In this document: positions 39,665 to 51,099 of the stretch, piece by piece
Numbering within the stretch: position 1 is the first letter of the stretch
Layout of the letters: every line of letters starts with the position of its first letter
DNA from: Opisthorchis felineus
Lineage: Eukaryota > Platyhelminthes > Trematoda > Opisthorchiida > Opisthorchiidae
Length of the DNA stretch: 64,000 bases
Assembly (NCBI GenBank): GCA_004794785.1
Contig: SJOL01008481.1
Span: 62,001-126,000, forward strand
Reading direction: 5' to 3'
Position numbers and translations under genes: made by a program
The notes under the pieces: generated by a model
The model's input: only the letters and a program-made list of their open reading frames with translations
Databases searched by the model: none
Told to the model about the DNA's origin: nothing

Positions 39665-39990
39665 CTTTAATCATGTGAATGGTAGTACAGTGGGGTGAGA
39701 GAACGGGCACGTTGTTCATCTCGACGAAGCAATATAGATGAAACAGCTGCATAGTGCTCCTATGCTATTCGGCACAGACCGACTTCCCTCGCGTGACGGA
39801 ACACATAATTGGTACCATATTCTTGTAACCAATCGATGCAAAGAATATACGCAGGAGGTGGGCGGAATGTGTGGAAATGCACAAGATGAACTGGTGTCGC
39901 TAAGTAACGGATTGCTGAGTGTAGAGTACATCATATTACGAGCAGGCTGTTGTGTGCGATTACAGAACAACAATGGAGGTCGGCTCTTGG
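39665..39990 (+). repeat. Dispersed repeat R2, copy 1 (unclassified)
   Basis: About 300 bp match 50.79-51.08 kb in inverted orientation. Blocks include gagaacgggcacgttgttc, then tcgacgaagc, then cgcgtgacggaac, cttgtaaccaa, gcacaagatgaactgg, gtaacggatt and ctgttgtgtgcgattaca. Over about 37 codons both copies are open in the same frame (GGMC-NAQDEL.. to ..CCxRLxNN). A one-base length difference just upstream breaks frame agreement, so coding is unproven. No terminal repeats or transposase motif were seen. Confidence 0.65.
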
Positions 39991-41285
39991 CGAGGAAATT
40001 CATCCTAGAAAATTCAAGTCTCGGGGAGCATCAGCGGTTTCTACATCTTGGAAACGCAGAAACAGAGCTTGTTGTTGCCTGTGAGAATGACATCTTGACT
40101 AAAGCGAATTCTGTTTAATTTCGCCACCAATACATGGCTTCATTCATGGAGTTCAAGGAAATATGTCATCTACCAAATCAGGAAAAACATAAGTATTTAC
40201 CAAATTAACAATGGAGTTCGGCACTTGATACAGCATCTGTGTAAAAATAAGGTAGTCATTAATTATCACAATTAATCTGCAACTTGCTGGTGAACCTACG
40301 ACGGCAAATTTGCGAACTTTGGTAGACCACTGCATGCCTTTACATGGCGCATGTTAGGCGTCGGTAGACGACAAGACTGTCAAAACCAAACTTATTAATT
40401 GAGTGGTTGTTCCCCAGAGGGTTGGAATTACCAATCGGTGATTCATCAAACCGTAGAAACTAAAGGCTCGCCTTGCACCCGTTTCAGCATGTGCTGCCTG
40501 TCGCGGAAAATCCACTGAACTAAATATCCGCAACCATTTTCTTGAGCTTGGTTGTCCGGCTGCACGCCCGATGCAACGATCGAATGGAATTTTATAGTAT
40601 TAGTAACGTTTATTACTTACTAGTGGGTGGCATGCCATCACGCATGATCAAACAGTTACAGTCAGAGTAAAAGCATGACTGGCGGAGATGTGTGGGTACT
40701 GGGGACCGCCCGGAAATGAAATGATATCATAAACGGGAGCATTATCCAACGCAGACTTGGTTACGCCTAAACCGGCATGGGCAGGGGAACATAGTTACTA
40801 AGACATTACTGTACTTTTTTGGAACACATCAAGCTGAGACAAAGTCACATCGTTAAGATTTAAAGGTGGTGCGCAAAATCAAAACGAAGGAGGGCATTCT
40901 TCCTGGCAAGTGATAAGAAAATTTCAAATTGCGGAAGAAATGGGGAACCAGAACAACGGATCTGGTGGACTAGCAGAATTGCCACGATATGGTTGGTCAA
41001 TATAAACTAAATCCTGAAACAATCGATGAGGCCTTGCGGCCTTGGACTGTCAGACTAATGTAAGGGTTTCGAAAATCGTAAGTGGGCTTTTCAAGTAAGG
41101 GAATCAGCAATACAGATAAATGGTGGCAGGAATCTGAGAATGACGGTGCACAGCGAAACTGTTGCTGCTCAATAGTATCGCTATTGGAGTGGACGGGACG
41201 AGAACTGTGAGGTGGAACGCATCAGCGGCAGAAGCTTTATGGGACTTGAAAGAAAAGAAGTTTAGGTTAAAGGCATTTGACCATC
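39991..41285. other. Unassigned; ends in a short tandem repeat
   Basis: No domain recognised. The stretch runs into the AAGTCT repeat at 41286, which marks its border with the minus-strand LINE. It may be an unrelated insertion that removed the LINE 3' part, since LINE homology stops exactly there. Confidence 0.35.
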
Positions 41286-41309
41286 AAGTCTAAGTCTAAG
41301 TCTAAGTCT
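41286..41309 (+). repeat. (AAGTCT)4 short tandem repeat
   Basis: Four perfect copies of a 6-base unit. They lie exactly at the edge of the minus-strand CR1-like LINE, so they may be the 3' tail of a plus-strand insertion or a filler at the junction. Confidence 0.85.
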
Positions 41310-43099
41310 TACTAGGTCTCTCAAAATATAAGAATTTTAGCAGAGGGAGTAAATGTGTAGGTGACTTCCATGTAATCAGCAAAGAGGAAGGGCTTCCCAT
41401 ATGACACGGTGCCGAAGACGACCTTGGTATACAGTAGCGAGATAATGGGGTCTAGCGGGCTTCCTTGAATGACTCCACAAGTAATCGATAATCGAGATGA
41501 TTGTATATCTCCAATTTGCGTTATTTGTTTTTGTCGGAGGGATAGGAGGCGATCCACTCAAATAAGTTCCCACTAATTTCAACGGTACTAGGTTTATGTA
41601 GCAGGAATGCATGAGGGACATGTTCCTATACTTTTTGCATATCCAAGTGAAATATTACAGTGGAGTGCCCTGCGTGGTAGGTTGTTGTGATGATGAAAAT
41701 GGAAGCCACTGACTGACCTCTGGGACAAGAATCCATAGTGCCGGTCTTCTATGGCATTTGCAGCCAGGAGGAACTTGGATAATGGGCCTTTGACCAGACG
41801 TTTAGCAGAACTCGGAATGGAGGTCCGTCGGCCCCAGGAGCAACGGAATCCTTAAAGTTTAGAAGAAGAGCGAAAACATTGGCCAGGGTGATGGTTACGT
41901 TGCTGAGCGCCAGATGGCTACTCTGAACGTCGAGAGTTGTAAAATATGCAGCAGGGAGTCTGGGTTTCAAGTTGGGAGGTAGCGACAAGCAGCAGCTGGC
42001 ACATTAAGCGTTCAGATGTTCTGCAACGGTGACAGGATCGATGATATGGTGTGGTGGTCTGAGTACCCAAAAAGCTACTTTACCAGGTGCGTGTGGCAAA
42101 GAACTAAATATAGTTACTCTGAATTGAGTACACAATGATAAAAAGGGTTGAATGAAACAGATTCACTAAGAATTGTTCACTTTAACATAGTTCGTCGTCG
42201 GCCCAGATGAGTGAATAAATAATAATCCGATCATGGATGTCCAAGGGTCCTCCTCCGGACAGCTCTCATAAACAATAAACTCCGAAGAAAGTATGAAATG
42301 TTTTGATACCAGAGTTAGCACATGGAACTCGCGTATGACCACTGTAAGCGCGAGCAAAATGAGAAGAGAAAGTTGGAGCGTATGACCACGCCTGTATTGC
42401 ATCTAAATTGTACAAATAGGGGTTTTTGTGGTTATCCGTATTCAAACAAAAAACGGTTATGCAATTGATGAAATACGTAACGTTATAATGAAATCAAAAC
42501 AAAGGTGCAAAGCACCAAGAGGCCACCTTTGGTGGAAGGCAAAAAACATATGAGTGACTGTTTGGGGGTACAACGCCCACGGCACAGTCGACTGAGGAAT
42601 TTGTAGTAAGAAGGGGTTCTGATTACGATGCTGCCTTCTCGGCTTTCGAGAGATGCGCGCATAGACACTCGGGCGATTGAGAGCTTACTGATGAGAACTA
42701 TTATTGAGAACTCGTGGGATTTTCGATAGTCCGTTCTAGTCCAGTGTTACTTTGTTTCCAAGGTATTTAGTAACTTATCATGGCGAAAGATTCTAGGGTG
42801 AAAACGTTTTATGGGAAAAACAAGGTGAAGAGCAGTCAATAGGTTTTGGTAGATTATGTCATAGATGCGATGTGTGTCTGTCCACTGTAAGAAGTCGCCC
42901 AGGTCCGAGAAATCCAGCACAGACTCAAAGTCCTGTAACATGCCTGCAGAGGGGGGAAAACAAGAACGGGCTCTGAGGAGGAGTCAGGTCATAGCTGACT
43001 GCGTTGCAAGGTACGACACGGCGGGCAATTCCTGGGAAGCGTGGACAAAATTCAGCTGTATCCAGATTGCCATCGTTCGAGAATATTAGGTCTAGATTA

Positions 43100-43985
43100 T
43101 GTATGATTCACGATTATGATTCACGGATTCACGGATTAATACACAGGATAGAGGCTTTTGCCCAAGTTTCACGGGTCGGTTTTGTTCGTTTGGTTCAGCG
43201 GCTGTCTTACGCCTGAAATGCACAAGTCAAGAAAAGGGTGTAGCACTGCTCTTTAGGTTATCAGTGCGAGGCCGTACGCTTAACAGCACGAGGACTCGCA
43301 TAAAAACGTGTATATCTGTGCCTTGAACTGGGTTCTAGAAGGAGCGTGGACAACCGTCGGAGGAAGTTTATTCCACGCAGCCACCACACTAAATGAGAAA
43401 AAAATTGCCTAATGAAAGTGTGCGCTATGAGCTTGAAAACCTTTTTAGCATTTCTCCGCCATGTATTTGCTAGGTCAACGGTGAAAGACCTGTTGGCCAA
43501 ACCTTGTTTGATCACGGCATAAGTAAGAATTAGGTTTCCTCGGAGGCTGCGATACGCGAGGGGAAAGAGGTCAGGCACCGCTAGACGCGTTTCGTTGTCC
43601 ACGGTTTTAGGGCCAGCAACAATTTCCGTAGCAGCTCGTTGAATACGCTTAACGGGGGTTACGTCCTTCGTACGTCCTGAGTGGACAACTTGGTTGGCAT
43701 ATTCAAGAAGCGGTCTGACGCATGCCCCATAGAGTATTTGGAAGTCCGTGCGAGTAATACGGGAGTAGGTGAGCCCAAACACCAGTAGAACGGCGAATGC
43801 CTTTTGGGCCGATTTCTCATGGTGCAGTGAGAAGGACATGTCTAAGGAGATCCAGAGACCGAAATCCTTTTTGGCAGCTATCTTCGTGATGTCTTCTGGT
43901 CCACGCTCACCATGCACGATATGAGCGTTCGATGAGTGTCCTCAGAATGTCATATGGACGCACTTTTCGCCATTCAGAGGAAACG
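43100..43985 (-). mobile_element. Nested 5'-truncated CR1-like LINE (RT C-terminus and 3' UTR)
   Basis: This segment interrupts the endonuclease of the surrounding LINE: RT C-terminal sequence appears where endonuclease should continue. It starts near NGEKCVHMTF (43978-43949), has one stop, then a 218-codon open frame (43917-43261). That frame has [25 protein letters not shown] and [10 protein letters not shown] (the RVQRRATK-type block), then a [12 protein letters not shown] block, all standard C-terminal RT wording. A 3' UTR of about 120 bp follows and ends in GATTCACG-type 8-mer repeats (43105-43137). The UTR matches a second 3' end at 52.2 kb. After the repeats the host endonuclease resumes. 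The long open frame suggests it is younger than its host. Confidence 0.8.
43105..43137 (-). repeat. CR1-type 3'-terminal 8-mer repeats
   Basis: gattcacg occurs at 43105-43112, 43118-43125 and 43126-43133, followed by gatt. On the element's sense strand this is CGTGAATC. CR1 elements end in short tandem 8-base repeats in place of poly(A), so this marks the 3' end of the nested copy. Confidence 0.75.
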
Positions 43986-43989
43986 AGTG

Positions 43990-44646
43990 GGGCTGTATTG
44001 GGAGACCAGGAAATAGCCGTAGGTTGAAGTGACCCAGCACACATTTGGACGAATGAGGAAAAGCATGTGCAGTGGAGATAATACGGCACAATTCAGCAAT
44101 AGACGCGGGGGAAAAGGCTGGTTGTAGATAGATACAACCTATTAGTACAGGTTGTTTGGTGAGTTCTGTGGAGATACCCATGGTCTCTGAAATCCCTTTC
44201 AGGGTAGAAACATCAATGGGAGTTGCACGAATTTCCGATTTGGAATAGATAGTACAGCCATCCACCTCTTGAATACTCCCTGTCAGAGCGGTGAAAGAGC
44301 CAAGGATTGAAATAGCCATGTCTGCAGTTTTATCTGTCAGGCATGTTTCACTCACACAAATCAGACTTGGTCGTGCAATGACACTGGTTATTCGGAAATT
44401 ATGGATTTTTGGCTGTACCTAACAGGCATTAAACAACATTACTGACAAGTTCATCGGCAAGTAAACAATAGTGATTAAGAGGTTGCTAACCACGCTCACG
44501 GTGGAGTCTGATACTGGGGGTATTTGTAAGGTAGAGGTGGGTTTAAATGAAGTAGGGTTCATTGGGCGTTTGTTTGGAGTCCGTAAAGGAGTATACTGCG
44601 CTAGTAACAAGTGGGTAAATAGTTGCCGAAATAGGTCTAAACCCAA
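43990..44646 (-). pseudogene. APE-type endonuclease domain of the CR1-like LINE
   Basis: One frame covers two open parts (44646-44419 and 44355 down to the nested junction). The domain starts at SVMLFNAC, equivalent to the LLFNARSL start of such endonucleases, with a stop right after. It continues with RPSLICVSETCL (ETWL in relatives), a TIYSKS block and VLIGCIYLQPAFSP. It then has VLGHFNLRLFP, where the Asp of GDFN is replaced by His (codons 44023-44034). The final S/T-D-H motif is not present in the continuation after the insert. The enzyme is dead. Confidence 0.85.
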
Positions 44647-45800
44647 GGCAGAAGATACATTATTACGTTCAGTATGTGATTATAAATATTTTTGGGAGGA
44701 GGGCATGCAGTTATGGGAGAGACGGCAGCCGGAAATGGTGTTCAGGTGGGACGAAAGTGGGTGGGCAGGGTGATCGAAGAGGATGATAGTCAGAGCTAGG
44801 AAACAGCCCTTGTGGATACGAGTTTTTTCCAAGCACGTGGTGCGTAGTGCTTAATGAACCTGCTAAATGTCGTACAGCTGGAGCTTCAAGTGGCTTAGGA
44901 GGAGATGGAGGTGTTGGTTGTGTACGTAACTGCCAAATAGGGATCTCAGGCGAATAACATGCGGATGGCCAGGGGGACTGAGCTTGATAGGGACTAAGAT
45001 TTGGCAGAGGCGCTCGTGGGTAATGGACCCTGCCAATCAACAAACCTCCCTGTTTTGTGGGGCCAAAGCTGTATTTCTGTACGGTTATTTGTGGATGAAG
45101 TGCGAAGAGTAGGAATTCGCGACGTTATTGTGGGAGAGGGCATCACGATACCAGGCTGTGATGGCAAGTGTGTGAGCCCGAAGGAGCGCTTTGGTTAGGG
45201 AGAGGCTGAGTGTCATCAGGTCAGGAGTGAGAGACTGGGCTTTCACCTTCGATTTCAGCGCCCGGTAATGCCTGGTGCGATGCCACCTCTGTCAGATCAG
45301 CGGCGGATTTTGTTGGCGCGGTTGAGGTCAGAGTAGACATAGATAGGTGTCCAAAGGTGGAAGTAAAAGACTCATGGTCTTGAGCGGGAGGTGCTGTGCT
45401 TGACGCCGTCAAGCAGGTCTGTGTAGCACCAACACCAAAGTCAGTATTACGGTTAATCGAGTTGAGACGAGGAGTGATTCCAGACCAGAAGGAGCATCAG
45501 TGCTGGAGCATCGAGATTTTGTGAATAACATCTCATCTCCAGCATTTTGAGGGGCAGCATGAAGTTTGGCCGGTTTAGAACTAGCCACATTTTTGTCGGG
45601 GACGGTTTGGAGCCCAACAGAACTTGAATCGACTGTAAAGAAGTCTGGATCAGGTGGCCGACTGAGGAGGCTGTTGTTTGGAACTGGGTTTTCTCGGCTG
45701 CTATGCGCACAAATATCAACGGCCATATAGCTTGCGTAGTTTTCCAAGGGTTTGGTTACGTGGGAAGTCTGCGATTGACCCATGACCCCGGGATTGCTCG

Positions 45801-46959
45801 TGAATCAGGAAATCCTATTGTACTGCAGTCGATCTAAAGTGTAGTTGGCACTTGGGTACAATGTCACGCATCCGACGAAATCTTTCACAGTTTTTTACAC
45901 ATTCGAGATAACTTGTTTTGTCCGTTCCAGAATTTGAGTTGAGCAACCTTTTTTCACTTAATGCTTTGGAGTTTACATGTAGTCTTATTGCAGAATGATT
46001 GCTTTAAATAAGCGTTTCTCCCAGAAGCCATTCTGCAATCCAAAAGTCGGCTACAGCGGAGCTTGCGAAAATTTGATTGAGCTTGACCCTAACTTTAGAA
46101 CGTAGGAGAAACAACTTTCCCCGAACCACCAAATCGCTGGACAGAGCTTAGGCCACCTTGAGCAGAACTTGGCCTTCATTGATGATTATTTGATTACTGC
46201 CTAATGACCTATTCGCAAGGACTGGTAAAGAGAAAACAGAGCAATATTTCTCTGCACTGCATATGTTTAAATTCGCTGAGGACACACATGTTCTATGGTT
46301 GAGATTCTATTGTCGGATTTCCGTGAAAAGTTGTCTGATATTCTATTTCCATGAAGCTGAGTGGATTTTGGGTGTGGATTCATACCAGTCGTATTGAAAC
46401 TAGCTCACTTCAGTGCTGCAGAGAATTCTGGAAGGATCCATATAAACAAAAATTGCACTATTTTTTGGGAATATCCTTTAGAATGCGGTGTTTGTGGCAG
46501 TGAAAATTTAATGGAGTTGTCACTCTGAAATTGAGTTATGTTGGTTTCCAGCTCTCAGACCAAAAAGTTCGTTAATCACTATTTGAGGTCTTCACACTGA
46601 GTTGGTTTCCTTGAATTCAATAGTGCTATCGTAACTGTATTAATAATAATCTAAAAATAGATGAATAATTTGACAGCAGGAGTCAACGCCTTGCGCGAGC
46701 GTCGCATTAGGTGGTTCCGGCGAAGGAATGGAGGTGCTCAACTTGATGTGCAAGAAGAACTCTAGGGGTGATGGGTTAAAAAGGGATGATATTGTAATCA
46801 AATACTCAGGTGTCAACTGGAAGCAGTCTGAAATGGTACAACAGTCCACATGCAAACAATTATGCGAACCCATGTCCTGGACCACGTGGGTGTTTATAAA
46901 CCGGGAGCGCAACCACAATGCGTTCTGCTCGATCCCGTAAGTCAACGGACTAGTGGAAG
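45801..46959. other. No confident gene
   Basis: 5' flank of the CR1-like LINE; part may be its 5' UTR. The ORF 46640-47062 (-) is the antisense of finger-like sequence at its upper end and has no motif of its own. Confidence 0.35.
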
Positions 46960-47400
46960 CCAAAGAACTATGAGTGTGAAGATTGCCCCAAAGTCGGCAG
47001 CAACCTAATTTGGGGCCATCATCACTAGCATTGGATGAAAATGGTCCCCTGGTTCTGAACACATATTTTGCTTTCTTCGTAAATCGCGCAAATGACTTCT
47101 CATCAGTTGTACTTATTCAAGGTGGCGGAACTTCTAAAGGATAGTGAAGATCCAAACAAGATGCGATTGAAAGCCCACATTATGGAAGCCCACATTTGTG
47201 GAAATTATATCCATGCAGACAACGCACGTTCAGCAATGTTCCGTCCTAACCATAGGACCATTCACGACGAAACGTGAACCAAATTCGAGCACGTGTTTAT
47301 TCGTCAGCGTAAACATAAAGCGCTTTGTGCCGTTGGAAATATTTCAGACCAGACTAATGAAATTGTTTATGTCGATGCGATAATGCACCCAGTTGAGAAA
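46960..47400 (+). pseudogene. Zinc-finger-like remnant (possible fifth family member or 5' part of copy C)
   Basis: Three pieces with finger spacing can be read. NYECEDCPK (46966-46992) has C-x2-C followed by a His cluster and a stop. RLKAHIMEAH (about 47165-47194) has the L-x2-H-x4-H end of a finger. MFRPNHRTIH (about 47239-47268) has H-x3-H. A weaker Cys/His stretch follows to about 47390. Stops and missing Cys separate them. Copy C begins 0.9 kb further on, so both may derive from one longer gene. Confidence 0.5.
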
Positions 47401-48300
47401 CGCAAGGAGTGATCTGGAAATACGAAAAAGCCAGAGGACAAATTGGCTCACATTCAATAGCAACTATTCTATTTAGCTGCTGAAATATCGCCAGCAATAT
47501 GGTGATTATTTCACTCGAAATCTTGATTTCGATGACTGCCCAAAGACCCATCGGCAGAATATAACAGTCGCTCCAGGATGCCTGCTGACAAAAAAGATGT
47601 TTGGAGTATGAAAAATAAAACATGGCTTCTGTCCTGGAAAACAGCCTCTGGCTGGTAGAAAACTAACTTAGGCCTAACAACCACGAACGACACTAGTGAA
47701 CACAGCATCCAACCAAGCTACAAGAAAATTATCCTGTCCAGAGGGAAATACCTATATTGAGCCAACTGCTATACCGAGTTCTTCAGTTTACATACAAAAC
47801 GAAAGCCGGGCTGACAGGCTCCATCTTGCCATGAATAAATTATAAATGCACCGGCGGGGAGCATTTTTCACAAATTATGTGATCGTTCCAGCTAACAAGT
47901 GGTGAGTCTATTTGCCACTGGAAATGTAGCCACGTCAAGCACATTCCGTAATTAAAGAACTGGTGGAGCTATATGCTGTTTGATTGCGGGCGAAATAAAC
48001 CATGGATTAGCTGATCGCCATAGAAATGTTTGGCTTTCAAAAGTAAACAGGTGGTTGCTAACTTGAACCTTCCTGCAAATGTGCGAGATTCACACTGCTC
48101 ATAATACCCAATAAGAACGGAATAGCAATGAACTGATTTCCGAGTCTTCGGCGTAGGGAATTGCATTTATAAAACGTGGGTTCAATAGAAATTTCCCACT
48201 TCAATTCCCACTATTCGAGCAATGGCGTAATATTTGCACCGTCGGTACACGCTAAAGAAAGAAATTTGTTCGGACTGAAACGGATTTCTTCACCTCTTTC
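47401..48300. other. No recognisable gene
   Basis: Spacer between finger-like remnants. No motif assigned. Confidence 0.4.
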
Positions 48301-48309
48301 AATTTTGAA

Positions 48310-48830
48310 CAGCAATTGCAAACGCGCACAATCAACAAGGAGAATAAGGAATGTTTTACTGCTGTTCGACCGGAAGATTCAAATAAACTAAGCAGACCAG
48401 GAACGACCTCAGAATTATGTCATTCCCTGTCAACGAAGAATGCACGCAGAAACTGCAGTTTCTATTGTAGTGTGTGGGAAATATCATTCAGGAGTAAGCA
48501 ATTGCTTAGAAAACATATGAAGGGGTACAGTGTTAGTGGATTTCACATAGCTGTAGAAATAACCAGTAAAAGATTGCCAACTTCAGAGGGAAGAGGAAAT
48601 CCATGCCCTGAATGAGGAGAGTGCTTTTCATTTTGGATGAATCTATTTCAGCATCGGCGATCGGTTCATCGGAAGGAAACGTGTCAACAGGGCAAGGAGT
48701 AGGTGGAATTTCGATCGACATATAAAAACTGTGCACGGAAAGTTCACATTTGTGAGCAAAGCAACAAACGTGCTCTTGACTGGATATTCTTAAAGAGCAT
48801 GTTGAACGTACGCACAAAAGACGTAAAAGT
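48310..48830 (+). pseudogene. C2H2 zinc-finger pseudogene, copy C
   Basis: Upstream sequence near 48309 (aacagcaattg) matches copy B. Finger 2 reads NCSFYCS..EISFRSKQLLRKHMK, with Cys spacing disturbed. Finger 3 reads GNPCPE then TGA (48613-48615) in place of the second Cys, then GECFSFW..QHRRSVH. Finger 4 (ETCQQ..) has lost its second Cys and carries a stop. Finger 5 is split by a frameshift but ends ILKEHVERTHK, with both His present. It is the most decayed of the four copies. No finger is complete. Confidence 0.75.
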
Positions 48831-48849
48831 TGCGACTCACTAGCAAGCA

Positions 48850-49970
48850 CCGAGGATGGGAACTAAGATCATGAAATATGATAACAGTCTCCAAATGCTT
48901 GCTTTCGACCTGCATGGCAACCAAATCTGTAGCAACCGACAAACACAAAAAACCGTCGTTTGATCGTGTTCCCCATAGCCTCTGTTGTCACCGTCAAACG
49001 CTTTGAAACAAATTTTAAAAAAATGTTTGGTTTCGCAGCTTTTCCAGTCAGTCAACCTAACCCATATCATAATATTGGTGGAAGTTTTGGTGGCTCCGTA
49101 TTTTAGATGCCTGATTCTGTGCCCACTTAGCTTGGCAATATGCTGCACACTTCTAACAACAGTCTCCATTGTGTGAGGTTTCACACCGGCGCATCCGAAA
49201 ACAACGACACAACATTATTTACCATGCACTGATTATATCGCCTCGATTATTGGTGAACAGAATATCAGCCAAATTGCCAAAATCCGTGAAGACATCTTAT
49301 GCATTTTGAAAAAAATTCAAGCGTCCTTTCTATGATTTTGCTTTTTCAGGAGGAATCAGGCAGCCAACTCGACTTCGTTCACGTTGGGGTCAAATTCGAG
49401 TCGTTTTAATGGTCGTTCACGGTCTAAGCTACTGTGACAACTTATCTCGGTCTTTGTCACACACTTTGGGGCGTTTGCAGTAATCGTCTTTTGACGACAA
49501 CATTTGCTACCTAAATGGATTAACGGGCATACTGGACCATGGGATCAATAGGATTCGTCGTACAAACGAAAGCGCCTTTCTCATTTGTCGTTTTATTCAA
49601 CTCGCTGTTGGTTCAAGTGTGTTTCATGCCAAGTCACTTTCGTTGGGTAGCTTCACTCAATAGCAATATTTTAAGACTATGTTGTCTTTCAGGCTTGTGA
49701 CACCATCAGGACTTCCGCGTGGAACGATGCCTCTCATTCACTCTTCAAATAAAAATCCGTCTTGTGAAAAATAATTGGACCGCATTTGAACCATTTCACT
49801 GAAGTCAGCCGACCGATCGTTCCAGGTTTAACGGGGAAAGCTCTTTGCCTCGGAGTTGTTTATTAGAAAACACCAACTAAATGGTTACAGACTATTGGTC
49901 TAGAAAGTCAAATTCTCATATGCATGTTTTTATCAAAACTGAATATCCGTCTTCTTGATCTCTCCTGGGT
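48850..49970. other. No recognisable gene
   Basis: Nothing assigned. It ends at the inverted LTR copy. Confidence 0.4.
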
Positions 49971-49976
49971 ACTCAT

Positions 49977-50104
49977 TGTAAACGAATGCTGCAAAGCAGT
50001 TCCACAAATTCATTAATAAATCCCACCTTCAATTAGATCAAGGCGGAGTTACGAGAAAACACACACCATTCGCATACCTCATCAGTAGTATCCACCGTTA
50101 CACA
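49977..50104 (-). repeat. Inverted second copy of the gypsy LTR (solo or orphan)
   Basis: On the minus strand it starts TGTGTAACGG (50104 downward) and ends CGTTTACA (49977), at 128 bp nearly the same length as the LTR at 10395-10524. The inner blocks tctaat.gaaggtg and ggaactgctttgcag also match. No polypurine tract precedes it and no pol or gag lies beside it, so it is a solo LTR or a broken-off end. A possible 4-bp duplication ggta (49968-49971 and 50105-50108) does not sit exactly at the ends. Confidence 0.7.
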
Positions 50105-50109
50105 GGTAA

Positions 50110-50785
50110 TCAGAAGTGATCACTTACGCAAAGGAGGATTTCGTTGCGAATTTGCGCACTTACAGTGAGTTATCAATGTGAACTTATCTACTCGGTTTTC
50201 TGGGATCGACTTCCTATTCATGAGAGGAAAACATCGCGCACTTCAAACCAAATACTCGTTGACCCAGGTTAAAGCAACCGTGTGATTAAAAAGGCAACCA
50301 TGAAATAAGGATTATGGTTACGTTAATAAATGATGCGAATGTAACGAGCTTTTTTATGAGAACTACTATGTGGGACATACAGTGATGCATCTGCATCACT
50401 GCATCTTGAATGGTCCATGAGCCTCCACAGCTTTCGAATAACTAGACTTTTACGTTAAACAGCTGGTTTAGTGCCCATCTTGAAGCATGATGGTCACAGA
50501 AATGTGAGGTGATCCCTTGTGAACCAGAGGCATTTATTACCAAACACCGGGATCCACCTTGATATAAAATTCGACCGCATTCACTTACGTTCACTAAACT
50601 TGTGTAGAATGTCCACATATCATGTCGTGACCTCATCAACTGCCAAATAGCCCGCGGTGATCATTGATTTTGTCACAAGTGCATGATGCGAACGTGACTG
50701 ATTATGCATGCCAGGTTGTTTGGTTACTGCACAGAAACGTGTAAAAATTATGTAATAAATTCATACAAATTGGGACAGTTCATGC
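50110..50785. other. No recognisable gene
   Basis: Spacer between the LTR copy and repeat R2. Nothing assigned. Confidence 0.4.
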
Positions 50786-50789
50786 GGTG

Positions 50790-51085
50790 TTCCGTTGTTG
50801 TGTAATCGCCCACAACAGCTGGCTCGTAGCTTGGTGTACTCTGCACTTGTAAATCCGTTATTTACCGTAGCCAGCTCATCTTGTGCATTCTTGCACATCC
50901 CGCCCATGTCCTTTGCATGTACTTGCGTTGCTTGGTTACAACTAAATGGTATCATTTAGGCGTTCCGTCACGCGGAGGATGTTAGTCTTTGTCAAATAAC
51001 ATAGAATCAACGTACAGCCCTTCCCCTTCTGTCGGCTTCGTCGACATTAACAACGTACCCGTTCTCACTCCATTTTCAACAGTTT
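50790..51085 (-). repeat. Dispersed repeat R2, copy 2
   Basis: Inverted match of 39665-39990. On the minus strand: gtgagaacgggtacgttgtt, gtcgacgaagc, cgcgtgacggaac, gttgtaaccaa, gcacaagatgagctgg, ataacggatt and ctgttgtgggcgattaca, in the same order as copy 1. The ORF 50761-50955 covers the half where the frame agrees with copy 1. Confidence 0.65.
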
Positions 51086-51099
51086 CCTTGCACTGCCTT

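Larger units (their letters stand above)
41311..45800 (-). pseudogene. CR1-like (non-LTR) LINE, decayed, with a nested insertion
   Basis: Read on the minus strand from 45.8 kb downward. First is a Pro/Ser/Thr-rich ORF1-like region in broken frames (45783-44711). Then comes an APE-type endonuclease (44445-43990). A nested insert follows (about 43985-43100). Next are the endonuclease end LDLIFSNDGNLDTAEFCPRFPG (around 43090-43020), the linker DFLQWTDTH.. (42941-42747), and reverse transcriptase (about 42000-41311). Catalytic losses: GDFN is GHFN (44023-44034) and FADD is FADY (41372-41383). There are many stops and shifts. The RT thumb and 3' UTR are absent; homology ends at the AAGTCT repeat. 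Clade choice (CR1-like) rests on motif wording and on the 8-mer 3' repeats of the nested relative. Confidence 0.85.
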
